Source: Bacillus mycoides (GTDB lineage Bacteria; Bacillota; Bacilli; Bacillales; Bacillaceae_G). Taken from it: a DNA stretch of 43,401 nt. The position numbers were made by a program, and so were the translations under genes. Below are positions 32,932 to 41,321 of the stretch, piece after piece. Below the pieces are notes generated by a model. The model was given only the letters and a program-made list of their open reading frames with translations, searched no databases and was not told where the DNA came from. The DNA is taken from assembly GCF_001757995.1 (NCBI RefSeq), contig NZ_LXLV01000040.1, forward strand, positions 1 to 43,401, read 5' to 3'. Position 1 is the first letter of the stretch. The number at the start of each line of letters is the position of its first letter.

Positions 32932-32960
32932 TTGCAATATTTTCAGAAAGTCATTACAAT
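32932..32960 (+). promoter_or_regulatory. Promoter of the lysine permease transcript
   Basis: TTGCAA (32932-32937) and TACAAT (32955-32960) are separated by exactly 17 bp, immediately upstream of the lysine riboswitch. Transcription would start near 32967. Confidence 0.6.
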
Positions 32961-33003
32961 TGCCATATATTAAAAATCTTAGCAATATATAAATCCTCAT
33001 CAA

Positions 33004-33200
33004 TCCGATGAGGTAGAGGTTGCGACTTTTAAAAGTAAAACGGACGAGACACAGAGAATGTCACCCGACTCCGTTTGAAAGGAAAAGTTGCCGAAGTTTA
33101 TATTTCTTCTCTGGAAATATGAGCTGGGGCTGTCTCCGAAAGGAACAGAACTGTCACGTTTACAAAATTACCGTGTAGACGTGGGGTGCTATCTTAACGG
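33004..33200 (+). ncRNA. Lysine riboswitch (L box)
   Basis: The conserved landmarks of the L-box aptamer appear in order: GAGGTAGAGGTTGCGAC near 33010-33026, AAAAGTA just after it, GTTGCCGAAG at 33087-33096, the GCTGGGGCTGTC junction near 33123-33134, and a closing GGGGTGCTATCTT at about 33183-33195. The last segment pairs with GAGGTAG at the 5' end to form P1, allowing G-U pairs. A hairpin at about 33098-33121 (TATATTTC with GGAAATAT) corresponds to an arm of the core. The aptamer lies directly upstream of a terminator and an amino acid permease gene. Binding of lysine is expected to favour the terminator. Confidence 0.88.
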
Positions 33201-33234
33201 AAGGGTATGATGGGGTGGTTATTTGTGAAACGTT

Positions 33235-33265
33235 CCGCCAAATTCCTTTGGTGGTTTTTTGTATT
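33235..33265 (+). terminator. Terminator of the lysine riboswitch expression platform
   Basis: Arms CCGCCAAA (33235-33242) and TTTGGTGG (33247-33254) pair over 8 bp (one G-U) with loop TTCC, followed by TTTTTT at 33255-33260. It lies between the aptamer and the permease start, so lysine-dependent termination is the likely control mode. Confidence 0.82.
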
Positions 33266-33311
33266 TTTCTCCCCCGCTCCTTCCTATCTTACAAGAAAAG
33301 GAGTGTTGAAC

Positions 33312-34778
33312 ATGAATAGCGCAACGAATCAAACTACCTCTAAAACGCAAACTACACAAGGACAAGGTGAATTAAAACGTGGATTAAAATCTCGTCACCT
33401 TACGATGATTTCTCTCGGTGGTACAATCGGTACCGGACTATTTCTTGCCAGCGGTGGTGTTATCCATTCAGCTGGTCCTGGCGGTGCACTAGTCGCATAC
33501 GCTGCAATTGGAATTATGGTTTATTTTTTAATGACAAGCTTAGCAGAACTCGCAGCTTACATGCCTGTTACTGGATCTTTTAGCACTTATGCAACAAAAT
33601 TTGTTGATCCATCACTTGGTTTTGCACTTGGATGGAACTATTGGTATAACTGGGCGATTACGATCGCTGCTGAACTCGCAGCCGTAACATTAATTATGAA
33701 ATTTTGGTTCCCAGATACCCCTTCTCTTATTTGGAGTGGACTTTGTTTAGCTATTATTTTTCTCTTAAACTATTTATCTGTTAAAGGTTTTGGTGAATCT
33801 GAATATTGGTTCGCACTTATTAAAGTAGTTACTATTATTATCTTTTTAATTGTCGGTTTTATGATGATTTTTGGAATTATGGGCGGCGAAGCTGTCGGCT
33901 TTAAAAACTTCACTGTTGCAGATGCACCATTTAACGGTGGCATCATGGCAATTATCGGTGTATTTATGGCTGCTGGTTTCTCATTCCAAGGAACTGAATT
34001 ATTAGGAGTGGCTGCTGGTGAAACTGCTGATCCAGAACGCAATATTCCGAAAGCAATTCGTTCTATCTTTTGGCGCATTATATTATTCTATATTTTAGCA
34101 ATTCTCGTTATCGGTTTATTAATTCCTTATACGACTGATAGCCTTGCAGCAAGTGATGTTACAGTAAGTCCATTTACACTTGTATTTGAAAAAGCGGGCG
34201 TTGCCTTCGCTGCTTCTGTTATGAACGCTGTTATTTTAACTGCAGTTCTATCTGCTGGTAACTCTGGTATGTACGCATCAACTCGTATGCTTTGGGATTT
34301 AGCTCGCCAAGGGAAAGCACCAAAGTTCTTAGGCAAATTAGATAGCCGCGGTGTACCTGTTAACGCATTAATCGCAACATCAGTAGTTGGTAGCGTCGCT
34401 TTCATCGCTTCTTTATACGGTGACGGTGTTGTATACATTTGGTTATTAAACGCTTCTGGAATGTCAGGATTTATTGCTTGGGTAGGAATTGCTGTTAGTC
34501 ATTACCGTTTCCGAAAAGCTTATGTTGCACAAGGGAAAGATTTAAAAGATTTACCGTACAGAGCAAAATGGTTCCCGTTCGGTCCAATCTTTGCATTTAC
34601 ACTTTGTGTTATCGTTATTTTAGGTCAAAACTACGGAGCATTTACGGGAGCATCTATCGACTGGAACGGTGTACTCGTTTCTTACATCGGTTTACCACTC
34701 TTCTTAGTACTATGGTTAGGCTATAAATTTACTAAGAAAACGAAAGTCATTCCACTTGATAAATGTGAACTGAAATAG
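33312..34778 (+). CDS. lysP: Lysine-specific permease, APC family
   Basis: This 488-residue protein has 12 hydrophobic segments and the amino-acid-permease start LKRGLKSRHLTMISLGGTIG, TGLFLASGG, then the helix-3 LAELAAYMPVTGSFSTYA and helix-6/8 segments GFSFQGTELLGVAAGETADP. Length and sequence fit the LysP/AAP group, and the lysine riboswitch upstream makes lysine the likely substrate. The ATG at 33312 follows AAAGGAG; the longer frame back to 33207 runs through the riboswitch terminator and is not translated. A perfect terminator follows. Confidence 0.9.
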   Translation: MNSATNQTTSKTQTTQGQGELKRGLKSRHLTMISLGGTIGTGLFLASGGVIHSAGPGGALVAYAAIGIMVYFLMTSLAELAAYMPVTGSFSTYATKFVDPSLGFALGWNYWYNWAITIAAELAAVTLIMKFWFPDTPSLIWSGLCLAIIFLLNYLSVKGFGESEYWFALIKVVTIIIFLIVGFMMIFGIMGGEAVGFKNFTVADAPFNGGIMAIIGVFMAAGFSFQGTELLGVAAGETADPERNIPKAIRSIFWRIILFYILAILVIGLLIPYTTDSLAASDVTVSPFTLVFEKAGVAFAASVMNAVILTAVLSAGNSGMYASTRMLWDLARQGKAPKFLGKLDSRGVPVNALIATSVVGSVAFIASLYGDGVVYIWLLNASGMSGFIAWVGIAVSHYRFRKAYVAQGKDLKDLPYRAKWFPFGPIFAFTLCVIVILGQNYGAFTGASIDWNGVLVSYIGLPLFLVLWLGYKFTKKTKVIPLDKCELK

Positions 34779-34791
34779 AATATAGTATAGC

Positions 34792-34826
34792 AAAACGAGC
34801 AAACAAATTTGTTTGCTCGTTTTTTA
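34792..34826 (+). terminator. Terminator of the lysine permease gene
   Basis: Perfect 16-bp arms AAAACGAGCAAACAAA (34792-34807) and TTTGTTTGCTCGTTTT (34808-34823), followed by more T residues. The innermost pairs open to form the loop. Confidence 0.9.
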
Positions 34827-34901
34827 TTACAATTCATCTCCCTTCCCTATTTTCACTGTTTTTGCAATAATAAAGTAAATACACTTAAAGGTTGGGATTA
34901 C

Positions 34902-35207
34902 ATGAACATTCGTATTACTGATGAAGCAATAGCAGCTATACATAGACTAGAGCGTGAAGACAAAAAGATTATTCGCATTAGAGGGACAATGACAAACTCT
35001 TGTAGCATTTTTGTTGATGTTGATTTAATTTGGGATACATATAATGCAGATGATGTTGTATATGAGGATGAAATGCTTATTGTACAAATGGACTCATTTA
35101 CAAAAGATTACACTGGTGATACGGTGAAACTTGATTATAAGACGACTGGTTTTAGTATTACGACTCCGAGTGAGACTTTGGTTTATGGATTGTCGATTAA
35201 AAAATAA
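34902..35207 (+). CDS. HesB-like (iron-sulfur biogenesis fold) protein
   Basis: This 101-residue protein begins MNIRITDEAIAAIHRLERED and continues RIRGTMTNSCSIFVDVDLIW, the plan of the HesB/YadR/YfhF-type (PF01521) domain. Canonical A-type Fe-S carriers have three conserved cysteines; only one (Cys34) is present here, so cluster assembly in the usual way is unlikely. Similar cysteine-poor members occur in Bacillus. The ATG at 34902 has a GG-rich site (AAAGGTTGGG) upstream. It lies 32 bp before the AlkC-like gene on the same strand. Confidence 0.75.
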   Translation: MNIRITDEAIAAIHRLEREDKKIIRIRGTMTNSCSIFVDVDLIWDTYNADDVVYEDEMLIVQMDSFTKDYTGDTVKLDYKTTGFSITTPSETLVYGLSIKK

Positions 35208-35239
35208 AATTGTTTTTGTCAGACCGCTGAGGTGAAAAA

Positions 35240-36010
35240 ATGAGTAAATACGTTCCATTAAAATTTTTATTCAACAAAGAATTAGCAGAAAAAATGGCTG
35301 ATTCTATTTCTAAACATGATCCTAATTTCTCTAAAAAAAGCTTTGTAGATTCTGTAACATGTAAAGTTGAAAATTTAGAGTTAAAACAACGTGTAGAAGT
35401 AATAGCAGATGAATTACACAATGCATTACAAAAAGATTTTAATGAAGCAATACATATATTACTGAAAACATTGGGACCAGAAAATACAACAGAAGTAGGT
35501 ACATTTACAAACGGATACGTGTACATGCCTATTGCAAAATACGTTGAAAAATATGGGCTTAACGATTTTGAATCCTCATTTAATGCAATGTATGAAATAA
35601 CAAAAAGAAATACTGCTGAATATGCTATTCGTCCTTATCTTGAAAAATACCATGAAGAAACTTTGGACATATTGCAACAGTGGTTACGTGACGAAAACAG
35701 CCACATCAGGAGATTAGTTTCAGAAGGTACTAGACCAAGACTTCCTTGGGCTAAAAAAATTGGGGCTTTGAAAGGTGACTTTAAGAACAATCTAAAGCTT
35801 TTAGAGCCATTAATGAATGACCCTTCTAAATATGTTCAAAAATCAGTAGCCAATCATATTAACGATATTACGAAAGAAGATAAAGAACTCGTTTTTCAAT
35901 GGTTGCAGGGATTGCTAGATAAAAAACATCCTGTTAATCCTTGGATTATGAAACATGGGTTAAGAACGGTGATAAAAAGTGGCACTTTACCAAAAGATTT
36001 TTGTTTTTAA
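35240..36010 (+). CDS. DNA alkylation repeat protein, AlkC-like
   Basis: This 256-residue, mostly helical, HEAT-like-repeat protein includes EYAIRPYLEKYHEETLDILQ and the signature RRLVSEGTRPRLPWAKKIGA, which I associate with the AlkC family (COG4335) of 3-methyladenine DNA glycosylases. Repeats such as LMNDPSKYVQKSVANHINDI follow. AlkC was described in Bacillus cereus and excises alkylated purines. The ATG at 35240 follows GAGGTG. The catalytic residue was not located, so activity is inferred. A strong terminator follows. Confidence 0.72.
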   Translation: MSKYVPLKFLFNKELAEKMADSISKHDPNFSKKSFVDSVTCKVENLELKQRVEVIADELHNALQKDFNEAIHILLKTLGPENTTEVGTFTNGYVYMPIAKYVEKYGLNDFESSFNAMYEITKRNTAEYAIRPYLEKYHEETLDILQQWLRDENSHIRRLVSEGTRPRLPWAKKIGALKGDFKNNLKLLEPLMNDPSKYVQKSVANHINDITKEDKELVFQWLQGLLDKKHPVNPWIMKHGLRTVIKSGTLPKDFCF

Positions 36011-36021
36011 GTATTTTAAAC

Positions 36022-36063
36022 AAAAACGCTTATACTTCAAAAATGAAGTATAAGCGTTTTTTC
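36022..36063. terminator. Terminator of the AlkC-like gene
   Basis: Perfect 18-bp arms (36022-36039 and 36044-36061) with a 4-nt A loop and T-tract; the left arm begins AAAAACGCTTATACTTCA. T-runs on both strands, so it also serves the convergent DUF2716 gene. Confidence 0.92.
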
Positions 36064-36074
36064 TCTTTAAAACA

Positions 36075-36566
36075 TTATCCCTGCCTTAAAATATTTTGAA
36101 ACATTTCTGGCTTACATTGTTCAAAGCTCTCTATTAATTCTTTTCCAAATATCGTTATACTCTCCTCCCACGGATGCCCTAAATAGCCCCACTTAAAGTC
36201 CTTCTGAATAAAGAAATAATAATCTCCATTTGGAAAAATCGGGATTGTCCACTCATCAAATTCATTTCTATCGAACTTTAAATGTGGATTCACCCAATAA
36301 CACTCATGTTGCCAATCAAGTGCCATTATATATTCATTCGATACCGTATTCTCTTTAAAAACTAGTAATGCTTTTTCTTCCAGATCGTCATATACATTTA
36401 AATCTACCGATTCTCCAAAGCAATGAGAAATATCATATGTCACAAAAGGACTTGGCACCTTAAATGATGGGAATATAGAAATACTTGGTGAAAACTCAAA
36501 ATCACTATATACCCTATCCCATATTTGATCGCTCTCTTTGTCTGTAAACTTCATCCAATTTTTCAT
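36075..36566 (-). CDS. DUF2716 domain protein
   Basis: This 163-residue soluble protein opens MKNWMKFTDKESDQIWDRVY and contains the conserved core EYIMALDWQHECYWVNPHLK and FPNGDYYFFIQKDFKWGYLG, with a terminal ITIFGKELIESFE helix, matching DUF2716. No function is known. ATG at 36566 with AAGGGAAGG upstream is preferred over the 25-codon longer frame. It diverges from the methyltransferase gene. Confidence 0.82.
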   Translation of the reverse strand: MKNWMKFTDKESDQIWDRVYSDFEFSPSISIFPSFKVPSPFVTYDISHCFGESVDLNVYDDLEEKALLVFKENTVSNEYIMALDWQHECYWVNPHLKFDRNEFDEWTIPIFPNGDYYFFIQKDFKWGYLGHPWEESITIFGKELIESFEQCKPEMFQNILRQG

Positions 36567-36760
36567 TAAACAACTGCCTTCCCTTATAATTTCAAAGGAT
36601 TTCCTCTTGGTTATCCCGAATATATAAATAACTATTCTCACAAGGAGCGAATTTCTATGAATCTATTCGAACACGAAACGTAAAACTGCTTCTCCTTAAT
36701 AAGAGGTCCTCCCTTTTTTCTCATCATATCACTCATTTTAAAAAATAGGAGGACATAATT

Positions 36761-37522
36761 ATGAAACGTGATCCATTATTTCCAACTTTTTTAGAAAGTG
36801 CAAATACAAATTTTAGTGGCTGGGATTTTTCTTTCATTTCAGAAACTGGCCGTATGAATAGCGAGCCTTTATCATGGTCATACGGTAGCACAGCCTTCCA
36901 GCTAATGCAGCGTGCAAAATCAATGCTAGATATGGGGACTGGCGGCGGAGAGTTTTTATCTATGTTACAACCGTTCCCGCCAACTATTTATGCGACTGAA
37001 GGCTACGCTCCTAATGTACCAATTGCACGAAAGAAATTAGAACCTTTAGGAGTTACACTCGTAGAAGTGACTGATGATACTTTACCATTTCAAGATAGTC
37101 AATTTGATTTAATTGTGAATCAACATGAATCATATGCTGCTTCCGAAGTAAAAAGAATTCTTTCTCCAAATGGTATATTCCTTACTCAACAAGTTGGCGG
37201 TCTTGATTGTGCGGAGCTTAATGAGCAGTTTGGCACACCACTTAATAGCGAATTTTCAAGTTGGTCACTCAAAATGGCATGTAATGAACTAAAGGATAAT
37301 GGATTGACTATTTTGGAAGCGAAGGAAGAGTTCCCTCTTCAGCGTTTTTATGATGTCGGTGCTGTTGTCTATTACTTAAAAGCAATTCCGTGGCAAATTC
37401 CTGATTTTACAGTAGACAGCTATACCGAGGAATTGTATCGTATACATGAAATTATCTTGCAAAAAGGATATTTCGATGTGAAGCAACACCGCTTTATTAT
37501 TAAAGCAAATTATGAAGAGTAA
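36761..37522 (+). CDS. Class I SAM-dependent methyltransferase
   Basis: This 253-residue protein has motif I as MLDMGTGGGEFLSML (near residue 57), an acidic motif II end (YATEGYAPNVPIARKKL) and a post-motif LPFQDSQFDLIVNQHESY, all in the normal order. C-terminal residues form a substrate domain. Substrate unknown. The ATG at 36761 follows AGGAGG. Monocistronic with a strong terminator. Confidence 0.88.
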   Translation: MKRDPLFPTFLESANTNFSGWDFSFISETGRMNSEPLSWSYGSTAFQLMQRAKSMLDMGTGGGEFLSMLQPFPPTIYATEGYAPNVPIARKKLEPLGVTLVEVTDDTLPFQDSQFDLIVNQHESYAASEVKRILSPNGIFLTQQVGGLDCAELNEQFGTPLNSEFSSWSLKMACNELKDNGLTILEAKEEFPLQRFYDVGAVVYYLKAIPWQIPDFTVDSYTEELYRIHEIILQKGYFDVKQHRFIIKANYEE

Positions 37523-37545
37523 ACCTTGAATTAGCATTCCCTACA

Positions 37546-37582
37546 AAAAAGCCAAATCCCAATAAAGGATTTGGCTTTTTCT
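37546..37582. terminator. Bidirectional terminator
   Basis: Perfect 14-bp arms AAAAAGCCAAATCC (37546-37559) and GGATTTGGCTTTTT (37567-37580) enclose 7 nt. Lies between the methyltransferase and NUDIX genes, which converge. Confidence 0.92.
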
Positions 37583-37604
37583 TAGTATTTTAACGCATCT
37601 TTTC

Positions 37605-38129
37605 CTATTGAGAAACGAGATGTTTTACATATCGTTTTTTCGTATCATCTTCTGTCAAAAGTGTAGTTGTATAATCAATAATATTCCGGTTATCATACGT
37701 GAATGTATGCTCTAATTTGTTTTCTTCTTTTAATACTCTTGGTAAATATCTTTGCAAATTGCTAACTACACCTCTATTATCACCATCTAATATCCAATCA
37801 ATTGACTTCCATTCTAATATACCTTCATCTGTGCTTACTGGCGTATCAATATGTACTCTATCTGGTAAATCAGCAAGGAATACATACATTCCCTCACTAT
37901 CCTGAGGTTCGTCTTTATCTTTAAAGATAACATTCCCTTTATACGTTGCACTATGAAGCTCTATACCCGTTTCCTCAAACGTTTCTCTAATTATTCCTTG
38001 GTATGGAGTTTCATTATCCTCGATTTTCCCTCCAACGCCATTCCACATTCCCATTGTTGGCTTTTTGTTTCTATTTAAAAGGAGTATGTTATCCCCTTTT
38101 CTAATGAAGCATATTGTGTACTTATACAT
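37605..38129 (-). CDS. NUDIX hydrolase, MutT-like
   Basis: This 174-residue protein has the Nudix box at 33-55: GGKIEDNETPYQGIIRETFE then ETG. The preceding TMGMWNGVGGKIE is typical of 8-oxo-dGTP diphosphatase-like MutT members. The C-terminal extension is longer than in MutT. Substrate is not certain. The ATG at 38129 has AAAGGA upstream. Monocistronic. Confidence 0.9.
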   Translation of the reverse strand: MYKYTICFIRKGDNILLLNRNKKPTMGMWNGVGGKIEDNETPYQGIIRETFEETGIELHSATYKGNVIFKDKDEPQDSEGMYVFLADLPDRVHIDTPVSTDEGILEWKSIDWILDGDNRGVVSNLQRYLPRVLKEENKLEHTFTYDNRNIIDYTTTLLTEDDTKKRYVKHLVSQ

Positions 38130-38261
38130 ATCGTCATATCCTTTCTATTTCCTAGCCGTTAACTTACTATAAAAGCGTTAATTATCATCCTCTTTATAGG
38201 AGCACCTACGGATTAAAAGGTCCCTTTAATTCATTGATTGTTTTTTGATGAAAATAAAATA

Positions 38262-38287
38262 AAAATACTAAACTAGTCTAGTATTTT
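38262..38287 (-). terminator. Terminator overlapping the signal peptidase stop
   Basis: Arms AAAATACTA (38262-38270) and TAGTATTTT (38279-38287) pair over 9 bp; T-rich sequence follows on the minus strand. The stem includes the last codons of the signal peptidase gene. Confidence 0.65.
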
Positions 38288-38794
38288 CATTTTCGAAAAA
38301 GGATAATATATAAATTCCACCTTACCAATAACGTTATCTTCTTCAATATAACCTAAACCATTTCGACTATCCTTACTATGCTCACGATTGTCTCCCATTA
38401 CAAATAACTTATTTGGCGGAATCTTTGTCTTTTGAAAGTTGTAAAACACTTGTGTATTGTTGTATAAATCTTTATTTATATAAGATTCATCTTGCTTTTT
38501 GTCATTTACGTATACAGTTCCATTCATTATGTTAATTATGTCACCAGGAAGTCCTATTACGCGTTTTACATAATATTTCGATCCATCTACTTCCTTAATA
38601 ATGACAATTTCTCCGTGCTGTAAGCTAGAAAAATGTACAGCGGCTTTATTTACAAATACGTAGTCTTCTTCATGTAATGTTGGCTGCATTGATTTTCCTT
38701 CCACTTTACATAAAGTGAAAGACTGGTACGTTACTACTAGGACAAATATAAATAGTATGTATTTTCCCCAACCTCTCTTAATCTCCTCTTTCAT
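38273..38794 (-). CDS. Type I signal peptidase
   Basis: This 173-residue SipS-type peptidase has one N-terminal membrane segment (YILFIFVLVVTYQSFTLC), the catalytic serine in VEGKSMQPTLHEEDYV and the general-base lysine in YVKRVIGLPGDIINI, plus the conserved FVMGDNREHSKDSRN box. All catalytic residues are intact, so it should cleave signal peptides of exported proteins at the outer face of the membrane. The ATG at 38794 has AAGGTGG upstream; a GTG four codons earlier overlaps it. Bacillus genomes usually have several paralogues. Confidence 0.93.
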   Translation of the reverse strand: MKEEIKRGWGKYILFIFVLVVTYQSFTLCKVEGKSMQPTLHEEDYVFVNKAAVHFSSLQHGEIVIIKEVDGSKYYVKRVIGLPGDIINIMNGTVYVNDKKQDESYINKDLYNNTQVFYNFQKTKIPPNKLFVMGDNREHSKDSRNGLGYIEEDNVIGKVEFIYYPFSKMKILD

Positions 38795-38834
38795 ATCTAT
38801 TCCCACCTTATCAAAACACTTTTCAATTCAAAAA

Positions 38835-38870
38835 TATATCACTGCACCTGTTCATTTGCGCAGTGATATA
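38835..38870 (-). terminator. Terminator of the PBP gene
   Basis: Arms TATATCACTGC (38835-38845) and GCAGTGATATA (38860-38870) pair perfectly over 11 bp; on the minus strand they are followed by TTTTTG. It separates the PBP from the signal peptidase gene. Confidence 0.82.
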
Positions 38871-38889
38871 CTACAATTTGAATTTTATT

Positions 38890-41046
38890 TTACTGTGCCG
38901 TACTCGGCTGTTGTGCTACTGGGACTAGACTTACACCCGATCGCTGCGTTTTCAAATCAAAATATGCATCCAAAATCTCTTTACCAATTGCAGAATTAAT
39001 ACCTGATTTATCATTATTCACCCATGGCACAACAACAGAAAAAGCGACTTCCGGATCAGCATCATATGGCGCATACCCGGCGAGAGTTAAATTATAACAT
39101 TTTTTTCGATAGTTGTTTTCATCTCTGCCAATATCACTTTCTCCACCGTACACTGTTTCTGCTGTTCCTGTTTTTCCAGCCGGTTTATAAGGTAAACCTT
39201 TAAAAGTTCCAGTACCTGTCCCATCAACCTCCTGGAAAACTCTTCTAAATCCTTCTTTCACATGATTTATATATGACAGATCCATATCCACTCTGTTTAA
39301 CACGACTGGTTCCATTGAGTGAATAACTTTTCCGACTTCCTCTGGTCTATTTGGCTGCTCTCTAATTTCTTGTACAATTTGTGGTTTCATTCGGTAACCA
39401 CCATTTGCAATCGTTGACATATATTGCGCAAGCTGCAGCGGCGTATATGTATCATATTGCCCAATCGCATAATCAAGTAAAAAACCAGGTATATTATCGG
39501 TTCTACCCATTTGACCAATCGATTCATTTGGCAAGTCAATACCGGTTGGTGCACCTAAACCAAATTGTCTAAAATAATAACGCATTTTATTGAACGTTTC
39601 TTGTTTAATATCTAACGGACTGTTTGGTACATAATCAATACCTGCCATTTTTAAAGCTGTATTAAACATATATACGTTCGATGAAACTTGCAAAGCTCTT
39701 AAATCATCAATATCTCCAAATTCTTTCCAAGATTTCTTCGGCTTCGAACTTCCTTTAAAGTACATTGGTGCATCAAAGAAATGCGTATATGGCTTAATCA
39801 CCCCTGCTTGATATCCAGCTAATAACGTAGCTCCTTTGACCGTTGATCCTAACTCATAAGAGCTTATCATCGTTCCTAAAGCGTAGTCTTCTATTTGCAT
39901 CCCGCCGTCTTTATTTACAATTTTCTTTCCTGCTAATGATAGAATTTGACCATTTTTCGGATTCATCATAACGACGAATGCACGATCCATCATCGGTTCA
40001 GAAGAATGAAATGCCCTTAAATTTCTTTCAAGACTTTCCTCCACCTTTTTCTGTAAATCCATATCAACTGTTAACATTAAATTATTTCCACTTTTTCCTT
40101 TTGTCACTTTTTCAGTCCGAATAATATTCCCAGCTTTATCAGTAATATTTTTAGACTGTTCTTTCGTTCCATGTAACACATCTTCGTATTGTTTTTCGAT
40201 GTAACTCTTACCAATACGATCATTTCTGTTATAATCTCGTACTAAATAATAGTCTAATTGCTCCCTTGGTAATCCCTCATTCTCAGTAGAAACACTACCA
40301 AGTACAGAACGTAGTATTTTATCATTTGGATATTCGCGCTCCCAATCCACAGTCGTATCTACGCCTGGCAAGATCGATAATCTTTCACTCACTACTGCGT
40401 ATTCATTTTGACTTACATCTTTTTTGACGATTTGTGGCGTCATTTTATATCCCGCATTCATTTTACTTTTAATTGCTAGTACTTCTATATCCTCTTTCGA
40501 AAGCTCGTTTAATTCTTCTTGTGTAATTCTTTCTCGTCTCAACTCTTCTACTTTCTTATCTAAGTCTTTCCCTTCTATTTCCTGCTTCCTAAATTTACTC
40601 TCATCTTCTTTCGTTACTTTTGTTGCTGCACGCTTTTCGTTTAACTGCATCCAAAAATCTTTTTTATCTGTCTCTGTTAACTTGTCCATATCTTCTTGTG
40701 GCATTTCAATTAGCTTTGCTAAATTTCTTGCCACTATTAAAACCTCTTTTGAGTCCACTCCTTTCATCTTCGTATATGTAACAGTTCGTAACGGTTTATT
40801 ATTTACAATAACTTTCCCTTCCCGGTCAAACATCTTCCCTCTCGGAACTGGAGTACTCACCGTTACATCTTCCTTTTTATTCACTTCATTTCGATACGTT
40901 TCTCCGTCAATGATTTGTACTTTACCTAATTGAATAATAATAGCTGAAAATAAAAGAAACACGATAAAAAATAGTACATTTAACCGAAACGGAATATGAG
41001 TCTTTTTCTTTTTCGACTGTTTCTGCTTCTCCTTTTTCTGTCTCAT
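38890..41046 (-). CDS. Class B penicillin-binding protein (PBP2/PbpA-like transpeptidase)
   Basis: This 718-residue protein has a very basic cytoplasmic tail, one membrane helix (LNVLFFIVFLLFSAIIIQLG), a PBP dimerisation domain, and a transpeptidase domain. The catalytic motifs are intact: STVK (Ser401, in YELGSTVKGATL), SSN (455-457, in LQVSSNVYMF) and KTGT (in PAGKTGTAETVYG). No PASTA repeats are present. This is the plan of elongation-specific monofunctional transpeptidases such as Bacillus subtilis PbpA/PbpH, which crosslink peptidoglycan. The ATG at 41046 follows GAGGGAG; a start six codons earlier has no site. Monocistronic. Confidence 0.92.
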   Translation of the reverse strand: MRQKKEKQKQSKKKKTHIPFRLNVLFFIVFLLFSAIIIQLGKVQIIDGETYRNEVNKKEDVTVSTPVPRGKMFDREGKVIVNNKPLRTVTYTKMKGVDSKEVLIVARNLAKLIEMPQEDMDKLTETDKKDFWMQLNEKRAATKVTKEDESKFRKQEIEGKDLDKKVEELRRERITQEELNELSKEDIEVLAIKSKMNAGYKMTPQIVKKDVSQNEYAVVSERLSILPGVDTTVDWEREYPNDKILRSVLGSVSTENEGLPREQLDYYLVRDYNRNDRIGKSYIEKQYEDVLHGTKEQSKNITDKAGNIIRTEKVTKGKSGNNLMLTVDMDLQKKVEESLERNLRAFHSSEPMMDRAFVVMMNPKNGQILSLAGKKIVNKDGGMQIEDYALGTMISSYELGSTVKGATLLAGYQAGVIKPYTHFFDAPMYFKGSSKPKKSWKEFGDIDDLRALQVSSNVYMFNTALKMAGIDYVPNSPLDIKQETFNKMRYYFRQFGLGAPTGIDLPNESIGQMGRTDNIPGFLLDYAIGQYDTYTPLQLAQYMSTIANGGYRMKPQIVQEIREQPNRPEEVGKVIHSMEPVVLNRVDMDLSYINHVKEGFRRVFQEVDGTGTGTFKGLPYKPAGKTGTAETVYGGESDIGRDENNYRKKCYNLTLAGYAPYDADPEVAFSVVVPWVNNDKSGINSAIGKEILDAYFDLKTQRSGVSLVPVAQQPSTAQ

Positions 41047-41270
41047 TTTGCTCCCTCGCTTCATTCTATTAACATTTCTCTACATAAAACATACGTTCAC
41101 TACAGTACAATCAAATACATCATTATGTATCAAATTTAATTTTATGATATATATAGAATTTTATATTAATTACAAAAGAAATAAAAGATTTAATTTTCAG
41201 TTTTTGTATTTCGTATCCTATTTATTACCATTCCCCTTAATACGCAATAACATGAATATAATTCATACAA

Positions 41271-41305
41271 AAAAACTGAGGTGGACATCATCCACCTCAG
41301 TTTCT
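41271..41305 (-). terminator. Terminator of the sirtuin gene
   Basis: Perfect 13-bp arms AAACTGAGGTGGA (41273-41285) and TCCACCTCAGTTT (41291-41303) with a 5-nt loop; T residues follow on the minus strand. Confidence 0.9.
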
Positions 41306-41321
41306 TTACGAAAACAAAAAC

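Noticed and set aside
32797-33003. 68-codon minus-strand frame upstream of the lysine riboswitch
   Set aside because: It overlaps the predicted promoter of the permease transcript, is Lys/Arg/Tyr-rich as expected from AT-rich DNA, and lacks a ribosome binding site.
33004-33270. T-box leader instead of lysine riboswitch
   Set aside because: No T-box sequence (AGGGTGGNACCGCG-like) is present, whereas all L-box landmarks are found in order.
33207-33311. N-terminal extension of the lysine permease
   Set aside because: The extension is translated from the riboswitch expression platform and terminator; a far better ribosome binding site precedes the ATG at 33312.
40424-40933. 169-codon plus-strand frame
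   Set aside because: It lies wholly antisense to the penicillin-binding protein gene, and its Ser/Phe-rich composition is that of a reverse-complement shadow.
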